From: Microbispora catharanthi
Lineage (GTDB): Bacteria > Actinomycetota > Actinomycetes > Streptosporangiales > Streptosporangiaceae
NCBI RefSeq assembly: GCF_006334915.2
Contig: NZ_VDMA02000005.1
Span: forward strand, 310,001-374,000
Reading direction: 5' to 3'
Length of the DNA stretch: 64,000 nt
Position 1 is the first letter of the stretch. Every line of letters starts with the position of its first letter. A program made the translations under genes and the position numbers. Below, in pieces: positions 1 to 8,019 of this stretch. The notes below the pieces were generated by a model. That model had not been told where the DNA came from. It saw nothing but the letters and a program-made list of their open reading frames with translations, and did no database searches.

Positions 1-78
1 GACCCCCATCGTCACCGGACCGCGGTCCAGAGCCTACGCCGTGATCGCGAACCAGTGGGACTCAGGTGAAACAGAATC

Positions 79-1080
79 CTACCTCCGTTCCTCGCCGTCC
101 CGCCTCTCCTCGGACAGGCGCAACCCGGCCTCGATCACGGCGTTCATGATGGGGGCGAGCAGCCCCGCGCCCAGGCTGGGGGCACGGCGGGCCATGGCCG
201 CGACGAGGCGCCGCTCGCGCTCCATGTCCCGCCCGCGGAACCCGCCGACGGGCTTGAGCCGCTGGATCCGCCCGGCCAGCGCGGCCCGGCGTTCGAGGAG
301 CGTGGCGAGGGCCGCGTCCACCCGGTCGATCGCGGCCCGGGCCGCGTCGAGGGTCTCGGGATCGCCCGGCCGTACGAGCGCCGCCATGACGGTGGCCGCC
401 TCGTGCGCCGCCGCGAGGGCCCGCTCGGGCGCGCCCGGGCCGACCAGCAGGCCGTCCGCCCCCGCCGCCACCGCCGCGTCCGCCAGCCCACCGTCGCCGC
501 CCAGCCCGGCGAGCACGGGGCGGCCGGTGCGCTCCCGGGCGGCGCGCATGAGCCCGAGGTCGGGCGCGGCGTCCTCCGGTTCGCCGCGACCGCCGCTCTC
601 GCAGAGCACGACCGCCTCGTTGCCCTCGGCCGCGCAGTCGTCCACCGCGGCCAGCCACTCCTCCAGCGTCGCCGCGCGCCCATGCCGGACACTTCCCCGC
701 TGGAGGACGACGGGGAGCCCGAGCCGGGCCGCGGCGCGGACGAGATCGGGGTCGGCCGCCCAGGCCGCCCCGACCACCACTCCGTCGGCGTGCCGGGCCA
801 CGGCGGGCAGGTCGGCGACCGTGGCGGGTTCCACCAGCAGCGGGCCCGCCCAGCGCGCCCTGGCCTCGGCGACCGCCCCATCCCCTGAAGACCCGTCCCT
901 CGAGGGGTCCCCCGGCAGGTCCTGCACGGTCTCCGCTCCGTCGACGGGAGGGCCGCCGTCGCCGCGCAGGCGCAGCCAGCGGGCGTCCTGGCCCCCGATG
1001 ACCACAACGGGGCGCCCGTCGCCGATCACGAGGTCGCCGATCCGTACGGCGTCGCGGTCGAGTTGGGCTGCCTTCGACAT
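79..1080 (-). CDS. Chorismate mutase fused to a degenerate DAHP-synthase-like domain
   Basis: Protein of 333 residues. Residues about 242-325 look like an AroQ-type chorismate mutase helix bundle (LDAARAAIDRVDAAL, then LLERRAALAGRIQRLKP). This fold converts chorismate to prephenate on the way to Phe and Tyr. Residues about 80-235 resemble a class I-beta DAHP synthase barrel: the stretch from PVVLQRG through ATLEEWLAAVDDCAAEGNEA to VVLCESGG follows the family pattern. The family lysine in LKRG is Gln127 here, and I see no GPCSVES motif, so this half is probably catalytically dead. It may act as a regulatory or scaffolding half. Start ATG with GGAGGAG at normal spacing. The roughly 195-nt leader holds a small ORF and a terminator hairpin. 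Mutase call good; role of the N-terminal half is inferred. Confidence 0.8.
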   Translation of the reverse strand: MSKAAQLDRDAVRIGDLVIGDGRPVVVIGGQDARWLRLRGDGGPPVDGAETVQDLPGDPSRDGSSGDGAVAEARARWAGPLLVEPATVADLPAVARHADGVVVGAAWAADPDLVRAAARLGLPVVLQRGSVRHGRAATLEEWLAAVDDCAAEGNEAVVLCESGGRGEPEDAAPDLGLMRAARERTGRPVLAGLGGDGGLADAAVAAGADGLLVGPGAPERALAAAHEAATVMAALVRPGDPETLDAARAAIDRVDAALATLLERRAALAGRIQRLKPVGGFRGRDMERERRLVAAMARRAPSLGAGLLAPIMNAVIEAGLRLSEERRDGEERR

Positions 1081-1160
1081 GTGGGCTCCTCCGTGGGCCG
1101 GCCCCGCGGAACCGGCCGTCTGCCATGGGGATTCGCTGAGATCGGACTTCCGAGAGAACG

Positions 1161-1189
1161 AAAAAGGCAGAGACGCTGGCGTCCCTGCC
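1161..1189 (-). terminator. Intrinsic terminator in the leader of the chorismate mutase gene
   Basis: Read on the minus strand, GGCAGGGACG and CGTCTCTGCC form a 10-bp stem with one mismatch and a short loop, followed at once by five T residues. It lies between the leader ORF and the start codon at 1080, so it would end transcription before the gene. An attenuator is the natural reading. A mutually exclusive antiterminator is not obvious by eye. Confidence 0.7.
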
Positions 1190-1193
1190 TCAA

Positions 1194-1249
1194 GCCGGCT
1201 CCGGATGGTCGCTAGCTCACGTCACGCGACCGGCCCTCCCGGAGCCGGC
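1194..1249 (-). promoter_or_regulatory. Structured leader RNA: two nested stems before the terminator
   Basis: GCCGGCTCCGG (1194-1204) and CCGGAGCCGGC (1239-1249) form a perfect 11-bp outer stem. Inside it GGTCGC (1207-1212) pairs with GCGACC (1226-1231). The outer stem overlaps the 3' half of the leader ORF, so ribosome position could affect folding. This could be a ribosome-mediated attenuator or an aptamer; I cannot match it to a known riboswitch class. Confidence 0.5.
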
Positions 1250-1275
1250 CTTGTAAACGAGCTGTACCTACCCAT
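1222..1275 (-). CDS. Candidate leaderless leader peptide (17 aa)
   Basis: An ATG ORF encoding MGRYSSFTRPAPGGPVA sits upstream of the chorismate mutase gene. Its ATG lies 7 nt after a good -10 element, so the transcript would begin at or next to the start codon, giving leaderless translation. It contains Tyr (TAC) and Phe written as TTT, a rare codon in this GC-rich DNA. Leader peptides with Phe codons are known for aromatic genes, for example aroR in Corynebacterium. Here there is only one Phe and one Tyr codon, so amino-acid sensing is a hypothesis. Confidence 0.45.
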   Translation of the reverse strand: MGRYSSFTRPAPGGPVA

Positions 1276-1282
1276 AACAAGG

Positions 1283-1311
1283 ACCTTAGCAGCGACGGGC
1301 CACGACTCGAA
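1283..1311 (-). promoter_or_regulatory. Promoter of the chorismate mutase transcript
   Basis: On the minus strand TTCGAG (1306-1311), a 17-bp spacer and TAAGGT (1283-1288) form a sigma-A/HrdB-like promoter. The expected start site falls on or beside the A of the leader ORF at 1275. Confidence 0.55.
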
Positions 1312-1405
1312 CCGATCTGTCTCGGATTCCGGGATCGCCAGTCATGGACGCGGTTGATCCCTTTGCCATCCGTGGGACGATTCATGGGTCCAGGAAGGGG
1401 TTCGA

Positions 1406-3895
1406 GTGTCGCGTGCGGAAGGCCGGCTCGTCGGAGGCCGGTACCAGTTGATGGAGCCGATCGGCCGGGGTGGCATGGGCGTCGTCTGGCGCGCCCACGA
1501 CCAGTTGCTGGACCGCGCGGTCGCGGTCAAGGAGGTCCGCTACGACAGCGCCATGGGCGACGAGCTCAGCGACCTCAATCGCCGGACCATGCGCGAGGCC
1601 CGGGCCGCGGGCCGCCTCACCCACCCGAACGTGGTGGTCGTCCACGACGTGATCGAAGAGGACGACCGCCCCTGGATCATCATGCAGCTGGTGCCGTCCC
1701 GCTCGCTCGGGCAGGTGATCAGGGAGGACGGCCCGCTGTCCCCCGAGCGCACCGTCGAGATCGGCCTGCAGATCCTGGACGCGCTGCGCGCCGCCCACCG
1801 CCAGGGCGTGCTGCACCGCGACGTCAAGCCCGAGAACGTGCTGCTCACCGAAGACGCCCGCGTGGTCCTGACCGACTTCGGCATCGCCAGGCTCGAAGCC
1901 GACTCCACCATGACCCGCACCGGCCTCGTCGGCACCCCCGCCTTCATCGCCCCCGAACGGCTCCGCGGCGAGGCCGCGCAGCGCGAATCGGACCTGTGGT
2001 CGCTCGGCGCCACGCTCTACACCGCCGTGGAGGGCAAGCCCCCGCACGACCGGGGCATGGCGATGGCCACCATGCACGCCGTGCTGAACGACGACCCTGC
2101 CCCGCCGCGGCGCGCGGGCGCGCTGGGTCCCGTGCTCCTGCGGATGCTCGCCAAGGAGCCCGCCGACCGGCCCGGCTACGACGAGCTGACCCGGCTGCTC
2201 AAGCGCGCGTCGCGGGAGCTGTCCCCGCCGCCGTCGCGGCCCGCCGAGCCTGCCTCGCCGCGGCCCGCGACGCCGGAGGCCGCGAAGCCCGAAACGCCCG
2301 CCTCGCGGCAGGGCAAGGCGTCCCGGGGCGCGGCGCCGTACCCGCCCGTGTCTTCCCCGCCCGTGTCCTCCGCCCGGCGGGACGAGCGTCCCGCGGAGGG
2401 CGACGAGGCGGCGGGGGCGGGCCATGCGCCCGCCCCCGACAAGGGAGCGGCGGCCGGGCGCGGTGGGGCCGGGGCCGCGAGCGAGGCCGCGGGCCCCGGC
2501 GAGATCACCTCGCCCCTCCCGGTGATACGCGACGAAGGGGCACCGGAGCAGGGGGACGGCCCCCATCAGGAGAAGGCCGGGAAGGCGCCGGCGACCATGC
2601 CGGAGACGGGAGCGCAGGCCGCCCCGCCCGCCCGTACGAAGCCCTCGACCGGCGCTCCCGCGAAGGAGAAGCCCGGCGGGCAAGCCGGTCCGGCGGCGGA
2701 AGCGAGCGCCGACGACGGCACCGTCAAGGTCGGCCCCGCCGTCACCTCGGGCGCGGCCTCCGGCGCGGAGGACCGCAAGGCGCCGGAGGGCTCGGCCGCC
2801 TCAGGGAAGACGACGGGTTCCGGCACCTCCTCCGGCGAGCGTCCGCCCACGACGCCAGAGTCCTCGGCGTCACAGTCCTCGGCGTCACGGCCCTCGACGG
2901 CCTCCGGCGGGAGTGCGACACCGAAGGGCACCGCGGGAGGGACCACCGGCTCCGGCACCGGCGCTGCGGGCGGGAGCGACAGCCGTACGGACCGGGCGGG
3001 CGACCGCGCCGGAGCAGCGGCCCGCGCCACGGCGGACCGGACGCAGGACGGCTCGGGCGCGGCCGGGATCGCCGGCGCCGGGAGCCCGATGGCCGGGCTG
3101 AGGCAGGCGCCTGCGACGGTGCCCTCGCAGGGCGGGGCGGCGTGGCACGAAGCGTCCACCAGCGCGGTTTCGCCGCGGTCGTCGAACGGCATGCTGAAGG
3201 TCGCACTGGTCCTCATCCCCGCGCTGCTGGTCATCGCGGGTGTGGCGGGCTACCTCGGCCTGATGGCGGGCGAGGGCGACTCGGCGGGCGACCCCGCCGC
3301 CGGGTCGGACGCGGCCCCGGCCGCGACGGGGAAGACCACCGACAAGCCCTCCTCCGCCGCGCCGTCCTCCGCCGCGCCGTCCGCGTCCGCCTCCGACGAG
3401 GCGACGTCCCCGTCCCCCGAGCCCTCCCCGAGCCCCAAGACCTCCGAGCCCGCCGACGTCCCCAAGGGCTGGCACAAGTACAAGCACTCGAGCGGGTTCT
3501 CGCTCGCGCTGCCGAAGGGGTGGCACGTCGACGGCAGGGGCAACGGCGAGGTCCGCTTCCGCGGGGACTCGCACACGTATCTCGAGGTCCACCACACCAC
3601 GAGCCCCGAGTCGGACGCTCTGAAGGTCTGGCGGCGCGATGTGCCCGGGATGAGCCGGAACTTCCCCGGCTACAAGCTCATCGAGATCAGAGAGGTCAAG
3701 GGGTACTGGAAGACCGCGGCCGACTGGGAGTTCACCTTCGGCGACAGCCGCTACCGGTCACGTGTGATCGACCGCGGCTTCGTCACCGACAAGCACAACG
3801 GCTACGCGCTGCTCTACAAGACCCAGGACAAGGACTGGAAGAAGAAGAAGGATCTCTTCGAGACCATCGCCTCCACCTTCAAGCCGGCGAAGTGA
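1406..3895 (+). CDS. Transmembrane Ser/Thr protein kinase with extracellular sensor domain
   Basis: 829 residues. N-terminal Hanks-type kinase: glycine loop GRGGMG (20-25), ATP lysine Lys42, catalytic loop HRDVKPEN from His137, DFGIA, activation segment TPAFIAPE and SDLWSLGATLY. A linker of about 300 residues rich in Pro, Ala, Gly and Ser follows. One membrane helix lies near residue 600 (VALVLIPALLVIAGVAG). An extracellular domain of about 145 residues follows and begins PKGWHKYKHSSGFSLALP. This domain is homologous to that of the kinase at 24224, so the two are paralogs that probably sense related stimuli. No PASTA repeats, so it is not PknB. GTG start with GGAAGGGG five bases upstream. Substrates unknown. 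Confidence 0.9.
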   Translation: MSRAEGRLVGGRYQLMEPIGRGGMGVVWRAHDQLLDRAVAVKEVRYDSAMGDELSDLNRRTMREARAAGRLTHPNVVVVHDVIEEDDRPWIIMQLVPSRSLGQVIREDGPLSPERTVEIGLQILDALRAAHRQGVLHRDVKPENVLLTEDARVVLTDFGIARLEADSTMTRTGLVGTPAFIAPERLRGEAAQRESDLWSLGATLYTAVEGKPPHDRGMAMATMHAVLNDDPAPPRRAGALGPVLLRMLAKEPADRPGYDELTRLLKRASRELSPPPSRPAEPASPRPATPEAAKPETPASRQGKASRGAAPYPPVSSPPVSSARRDERPAEGDEAAGAGHAPAPDKGAAAGRGGAGAASEAAGPGEITSPLPVIRDEGAPEQGDGPHQEKAGKAPATMPETGAQAAPPARTKPSTGAPAKEKPGGQAGPAAEASADDGTVKVGPAVTSGAASGAEDRKAPEGSAASGKTTGSGTSSGERPPTTPESSASQSSASRPSTASGGSATPKGTAGGTTGSGTGAAGGSDSRTDRAGDRAGAAARATADRTQDGSGAAGIAGAGSPMAGLRQAPATVPSQGGAAWHEASTSAVSPRSSNGMLKVALVLIPALLVIAGVAGYLGLMAGEGDSAGDPAAGSDAAPAATGKTTDKPSSAAPSSAAPSASASDEATSPSPEPSPSPKTSEPADVPKGWHKYKHSSGFSLALPKGWHVDGRGNGEVRFRGDSHTYLEVHHTTSPESDALKVWRRDVPGMSRNFPGYKLIEIREVKGYWKTAADWEFTFGDSRYRSRVIDRGFVTDKHNGYALLYKTQDKDWKKKKDLFETIASTFKPAK

Positions 3896-3934
3896 CGCGC
3901 TCCCCCGCCGAGGAGCCGACGGCGGCGCGGGAGT

Positions 3935-4399
3935 TCAGCGCCCGGCCGCCGGCCGTCCTCGTCCACCGGAGGACAGCCGGGCCGGGCTCCCGCCGTCCTG
4001 CCCGCGTGAGCCCGTCAGCGTGCGGTGGAGCGTGACGGCCGCGAGGAGGACGATCGCGCCGATGTCGAACAGGATGCCGGGCGTCGCGCCCGCCCTCACC
4101 GTGGCGGGCAAGGTCGCCATCAGGCCGAGAAAGACGGACTTGGTGACGATCGCCGTCACCGCCGCCGGAACCCTCACCGCCGGCTGGAACGCGGCCCAGA
4201 TGAGGGCCGCGCCCAGCGCCGCCTGCAGGATGCCGCGATGCTGGAGCAGGGCCAGTGCCATGGGGTCGGACGGTGGGGAGATGCCGTAGGAGAAGTCCAG
4301 CGCCCGTCCCGGGGAGACCAGGGCGAGCACCGGGAGTGCCGTGACCACTCCCAGGATCACCAGGATCACCCGGACAACCCGTTCGATCGTCAGCGCCAT
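3935..4399 (-). CDS. Small integral membrane protein
   Basis: 154 residues starting MALTIERVVRVILVI. It has four hydrophobic segments: VVRVILVILGVVTALPVLAL, a helix around ILQAALGAALIWAAF, AAVTAIVTKSVFLGLMATLP, and GILFDIGAIVLLAAVTL. The C-terminal tail is short and basic. The layout resembles small four-helix membrane proteins of the DUF4345/DoxX-like kind, but I cannot name a family. An upstream in-frame start would add 12 residues; I chose the ATG at 4399 because a GGGGG stretch precedes it and the added residues look non-native. It converges on the kinase gene, leaving about 40 bp. Confidence 0.6.
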   Translation of the reverse strand: MALTIERVVRVILVILGVVTALPVLALVSPGRALDFSYGISPPSDPMALALLQHRGILQAALGAALIWAAFQPAVRVPAAVTAIVTKSVFLGLMATLPATVRAGATPGILFDIGAIVLLAAVTLHRTLTGSRGQDGGSPARLSSGGRGRPAAGR

Positions 4400-4576
4400 G
4401 AGAACCCCCGTCGTGGGGCCGGATGGGAGGGACACCAGGCCGCCGGTCCCGGCCCGCTCCCGGGGCCGTTCGCGGCGGTCTTCCTCCGGCCGCGAGGCGG
4501 CCGGAAGCGATCACTCCCTCCACTGTACGAACCCGCCCGTGAACACGCGCGGCGAAAACGGGGGGCGACGGGCCGC

Positions 4577-5350
4577 TCAGCCGGACCGGCGGGCCTGTTC
4601 CAGGTAGGACACCAGGCCCGCCATCCGCTCGGCCGGCCAGGGCAGGCTCCGGCCGATCTCCGCGCTGTTGTCCCGCCACATCCTGCGGGCCGCCGCCCTG
4701 GTGCGTTCGCCGTCCGGTCCGCCGGGGTGGAACCCGCCCGCCAGCGCGTCCCAGCGGCGTACGAGGTCCCGGGCGCGCTCGTCCTCCGCGGGCACGCCGG
4801 TCTCCACGAGCCGCAGGCCCTCCTCGACCAGCCCCGCCCACTCGCGCCTGGCCGCTTCGACGCCCTCGCCGCCCAGCGCGTTCCTGCGCTCGGCCAGCCG
4901 CTCGCGCTGCTCTTCCGTGAAGTAGGTCTCGAACACCGACATCAACTCCAATGTGGTCATCAACCGTTCCGGATCGGGGCCGGACGAGTCGCCGGCCTGC
5001 CGGAGCAGGCCGCGGATCCGCTGACGCAGCGTCCCGATCAGCTCGGCGTGCTCGTCGAGCCTGCGCAACTGCGCCGTCAGCAGCTCGCGCATCGACTCGG
5101 GGTCGTCCGCCGCGCCGTCGAGAACACCCGCGATCTCCTCCAGCGACAGGCCGAGCGCCCGCAGGGCGCGGACGCGGTACAACCGACGCAGGTCGCGCTC
5201 GGTGTATCGGCGGTGCCCGGCGGGCGTACGCTCGCTCGCGCTCAGCAGCCCGATCTCGTCGTAGTGGTACAGCGCGCGCACCGTCATCCCGGTCGCCCGC
5301 GCCAGCTCGCCGATCGACCATCGCCGTCCGGCGTCGTCTGCCCCGATCAC
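4577..5350 (-). CDS. MerR-family regulator with TipAS-like ligand domain
   Basis: 257 residues. The N-terminal winged helix is MerR (WSIGELARATGMTVRALYHYDEIGLL, then RRYTERDLRRLYRVRALRALGLSLEEI), followed by a dimerisation helix. From about residue 135 a helical domain (YFTEEQRERLAERRN, REWAGLVEEGLRLVETG, ARDLVRRWDALAGGF) matches the TipAS drug-recognition domain of TipAL. In that family the domain traps thiopeptide or other antibiotics and switches on transcription. The cysteine that TipAL uses to bind thiostrepton covalently is absent: I see no Cys in the protein. GTG start at 5350 lies 7 nt after the -10, so it is probably leaderless and autoregulated. Confidence 0.85.
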   Translation of the reverse strand: MIGADDAGRRWSIGELARATGMTVRALYHYDEIGLLSASERTPAGHRRYTERDLRRLYRVRALRALGLSLEEIAGVLDGAADDPESMRELLTAQLRRLDEHAELIGTLRQRIRGLLRQAGDSSGPDPERLMTTLELMSVFETYFTEEQRERLAERRNALGGEGVEAARREWAGLVEEGLRLVETGVPAEDERARDLVRRWDALAGGFHPGGPDGERTRAAARRMWRDNSAEIGRSLPWPAERMAGLVSYLEQARRSG

Positions 5351-5357
5351 GCCCGAA

Positions 5358-5388
5358 ACGCTACGACCTCCCCCGGCGGGAGGTTCAA
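5358..5388 (-). promoter_or_regulatory. MerR-type autoregulated promoter/operator
   Basis: Read on the minus strand: -35 TTGAAC (5383-5388), a 19-bp spacer and -10 TAGCGT (5358-5363). The spacer contains the inverted repeat ACCTCCC/GGGAGGT (5366-5372 and 5378-5384). An over-long 19-bp spacer carrying a dyad is the hallmark of promoters activated by MerR proteins through DNA untwisting. The start site would coincide with the GTG at 5350. Confidence 0.75.
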
Positions 5389-5560
5389 GCCCCCGCGAGC
5401 GCGCGATCGGCCGCGTCCCGCCGATCGGGCGGCACCCCTCCCGGGGCGAGGACAGGAACCCGCCTGACTACACTTCGGCTGCGAGAACCCCCCGGTCACG
5501 ACCCTGTCGACGGCTGGTCACCGACGCTCACGCGCGCAGACACGAAAGGCACCGCACACA

Positions 5561-6265
5561 ATGGTCGACCGTGACGCCGTCACACTCGACGACCCGGTCG
5601 GCGAGTCGCTCCGCGGCCACCACGCGCACCTGGCCCGCCGGCTCGGCCGGGCGGCCGGATACCTGCCGGAGGTCGCGACCTTCTCCACGGTGTCCGCCGA
5701 CCCCGACCCGGCGGAATGGGCCGACCTCGCGCGATTGCTCGGCCGCGGCGAATTCGCCGACCTGTTCAGCTGCCCGGCGACCCCGCCCGCGGACTGGGAG
5801 CCGGTCTTCACTCTCGGCGGCTTCCAGATGATCTGGCCCGCGGGAACCGACCCGGGTCACGCCGCTGCCGAGTCCGGCTCACGGATAGCCGAGCTGGGCG
5901 TCGACGACGTGCCCGAGATGCTCGATCTCACCGCGCGGACCCGGCCGGGGCCGTTCTGGCCCCGGACGCACGAGCTCGGCACCTATCTGGGTGTCCGCGA
6001 GAACGGCGCCCTGGTCGCCATGGCGGGCGAACGGCTCCGCCCGCCCGGGTGGACCGAGATCAGCGCCGTCTGCGCCGCCCCCGAAGCCCGCGGGCGAGGT
6101 CATGCCTCCCGTCTGGTGCGCGCCCTGGTCACCCGCATCACGGCTCGGAACGAGCGCCCGTTCCTCCACGTGGCCGAGGCCAACGTCAACGCGATCGCAC
6201 TCTACGAGCGGCTCGGCTTCGTGGTCCGCAAGCGCGTGACGTTCCGGGGGTTCCGTACGCCGTGA
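5561..6265 (+). CDS. GNAT-family N-acetyltransferase
   Basis: 234 residues. The C-terminal half carries the GNAT fold: ISAVCAAPEARGRGHASRLVRALV is the acetyl-CoA pyrophosphate loop (family pattern Q/RxxGxG/A), and FLHVAEANVNAIALYERLGF is the motif B helix seen in FR47-like members. The N-terminal 110 residues (pattern ADLFSCPATPPADWEPVFTL) probably shape the substrate site. Substrate unknown. It diverges from the MerR gene with a 210-bp gap, so a regulatory link is possible but not shown. Confidence 0.85.
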   Translation: MVDRDAVTLDDPVGESLRGHHAHLARRLGRAAGYLPEVATFSTVSADPDPAEWADLARLLGRGEFADLFSCPATPPADWEPVFTLGGFQMIWPAGTDPGHAAAESGSRIAELGVDDVPEMLDLTARTRPGPFWPRTHELGTYLGVRENGALVAMAGERLRPPGWTEISAVCAAPEARGRGHASRLVRALVTRITARNERPFLHVAEANVNAIALYERLGFVVRKRVTFRGFRTP

Positions 6266-6576
6266 GGGATCGTCACGACAGGCCGTCGTCCGGGGGTGTC
6301 ACCATACGACGGCATCGGGGCGGGTGCCCGCGGCGGCGTGGACGGCAGGGGCCCGCGAGCGGCGACCTCCTCAAGCGGCAGCCGGCCCCGCGTTCGGCAT
6401 CCCGGGAGCGTCCCGGTGCGGCGCGCTCAAGGCCTCCCGCTTTTTGCAACGCTTCTGTAAGCGAACTGAAAGTCATCTGAGATTGCCTGGCCCGGGAACC
6501 GCGACGCCGGAGTGGCCGTTCCCGCGGAGCCGGCGCGGCCTTTCGAGCCTTCACCCCGCCGGCCTGCGCGAGAACC
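6266..6576 (+). other. Intergenic region upstream of the MocR-like gene
   Basis: No gene recognised. An AT-richer island at about 6440-6486 contains CGCTT-CTGT-AAGCG (6450-6463), a 5-bp hairpin or dyad just after a TTTTT run. It may be part of the promoter or operator for the downstream regulator. I found no convincing -35/-10 pair. Confidence 0.3.
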
Positions 6577-8019
6577 GTGGTTATGGCGAGCCGAAGGGGC
6601 ATGATGCGGACGGCGACGACTCTGGCCATCTATGTCGAGCTGGCACGTGGCTCTTCCGAGTCGATGGCGGCACAACTGGCCAGGCAGCTGAGGCAGGCCG
6701 TCCTGGACGGCCGCCTGCCGCCGGACACGCGCCTGCCGTCCAGCCGCACCCTCGCCGAGTTGCTGAAGGTGTCGCGGCCGGTGGTGCAGGAGGCCTACCG
6801 CATCCTGGAAGCCGGGGACCTGGTCGAGAGCAGGCGGCGGTCGGGGACCTACGTCAGGCGGGCCCGGCCGGACAAGGCCGCCGGGGAGCCGGGCGGAGGA
6901 CAGCCTTCCGCGGACCGGGTCCGCCGGACGCTCGTCGACCTGTCCCCGGACCAGCCGTCCGGAGAGGACTTCCCGGTGCCGGTGTGGCGCGCCGCGTGGC
7001 GACGGGCCGCGCACCGCATTCCGGGCGCGGTGGAGATACCCGGCGAGACGGTGCTGCGCCGGGCGGTGGCGGCGCACCTGCGCGCGGTGCGCGGTCTGGA
7101 GGCCGATCCGGAGAACGTGCTGATCACGACCGGGGTCCGCCAGTCTCTGGACCTGGTGGCGGCGGTCGCGATACAGCCGGGCGCCGTCGCGGCGGTCGAG
7201 GACCCCTGCCTGCCCACGGTGATCCGGCTGCTGCGCCAGCACGACGTCACCACCGTGCCCGTCCCCGTGGACGCGGACGGGGCGCTGGTGGAGGCCGTGC
7301 CCCGCACCGTGGGGGCGGTCGTGGTGCGTCCCTCCCACCAGATGCCGCTGGGCGTGGAGTTGTCCCTTTCGCGGCGGCGCGCGCTGGTCGAGCTGTCGGC
7401 GGCACGCGGGGCGCTGATAGTGGAGGACGACCGGGACCACGACTTCAGCGAGACGATCCGGCCGCAGTCGTTGTGGGACCTGAGCCGGGATCGCACCGAC
7501 GACGTCGTCTACGTGGGCTGTCTGTGCCGGCTGCTCCCGGACGTGGTGTGCACTGGATACATCCTCGCCCGCGGGCGCCGGCTGCGGCAGCTGGCCGAGC
7601 ACCTGTCGCTGCGGCAGTCGGGCACCGTGGCGGTGGCGCAGCGCGCCGTGGCCGAGATGCTCGCCTCGGCCGAGACCCGCGTCCGCGTCGACCGGTTGCG
7701 CCACGCGTATCAGGCCAAACGGCAACTCGTGGTGGACGCCCTGGCCCGCCACCCGGCCGTGGAGCGGCTGAGCGGCGCCCAGTCCGGGTCGCACGTGCAC
7801 GTCGAACTGCGCCCCGAAGTGCACGTCGACCACGTCATCCGGGCATTCGAAACGAAGGGGATCGTGGCACCGGCCACCGCGCGGTACGAGTGGAGTGGCC
7901 TGGTTCCCGCCAGGAACGGTTTCCTGGTCAGCCACAACCACCTCACCGAGGCGGTGCTGTCCCGCGCGCTGGGGAAGATGATCCGCTGCCTGGACCATCT
8001 GGTCCCGTGCCCCTGCTGA
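6577..8019 (+). CDS. MocR/PdxR-like regulator with aminotransferase domain lacking the PLP lysine
   Basis: 480 residues. The GntR-type winged helix is near residues 20-90 (LARQLRQAVLDGRLPPDTRLPSSRTLAELL, SRPVVQEAYRILEAGDLVE). A fold-type-I aminotransferase-like domain follows (ITTGVRQSLDLVAAVA, VVVRPSHQMPLGVELSLSRR, LIVEDDRDHDF). In MocR proteins PLP binds a lysine in GTFSKT; the equivalent here is GCLCRLL, with Arg318 in the lysine position. The Tyr of the usual EDDYDSEF is also Arg. PLP cannot bind as a Schiff base, so the domain may sense another ligand or only hold the dimer. GTG start uncertain: ATG at 6583 or 6601 is possible. No partner biosynthetic gene is adjacent. Confidence 0.85.
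   Translation: MVMASRRGMMRTATTLAIYVELARGSSESMAAQLARQLRQAVLDGRLPPDTRLPSSRTLAELLKVSRPVVQEAYRILEAGDLVESRRRSGTYVRRARPDKAAGEPGGGQPSADRVRRTLVDLSPDQPSGEDFPVPVWRAAWRRAAHRIPGAVEIPGETVLRRAVAAHLRAVRGLEADPENVLITTGVRQSLDLVAAVAIQPGAVAAVEDPCLPTVIRLLRQHDVTTVPVPVDADGALVEAVPRTVGAVVVRPSHQMPLGVELSLSRRRALVELSAARGALIVEDDRDHDFSETIRPQSLWDLSRDRTDDVVYVGCLCRLLPDVVCTGYILARGRRLRQLAEHLSLRQSGTVAVAQRAVAEMLASAETRVRVDRLRHAYQAKRQLVVDALARHPAVERLSGAQSGSHVHVELRPEVHVDHVIRAFETKGIVAPATARYEWSGLVPARNGFLVSHNHLTEAVLSRALGKMIRCLDHLVPCPC

Noticed and set aside
17-28. Palindrome GGACCGCGGTCC near the left edge as an operator
   Set aside because: Short GC palindromes are expected by chance here and it lies in an edge fragment with no visible partner gene.
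1194-1249. Known riboswitch class such as ZTP, guanidine or T-box
   Set aside because: I could not find the conserved core of any of these; left as an unassigned structured leader.
41-1357. Long plus-strand ORF opposite the chorismate mutase gene
   Set aside because: Arg/Ser/Ala-rich antisense shadow typical of GC-rich DNA; the minus-strand frame has recognisable domains and a good ribosome site.
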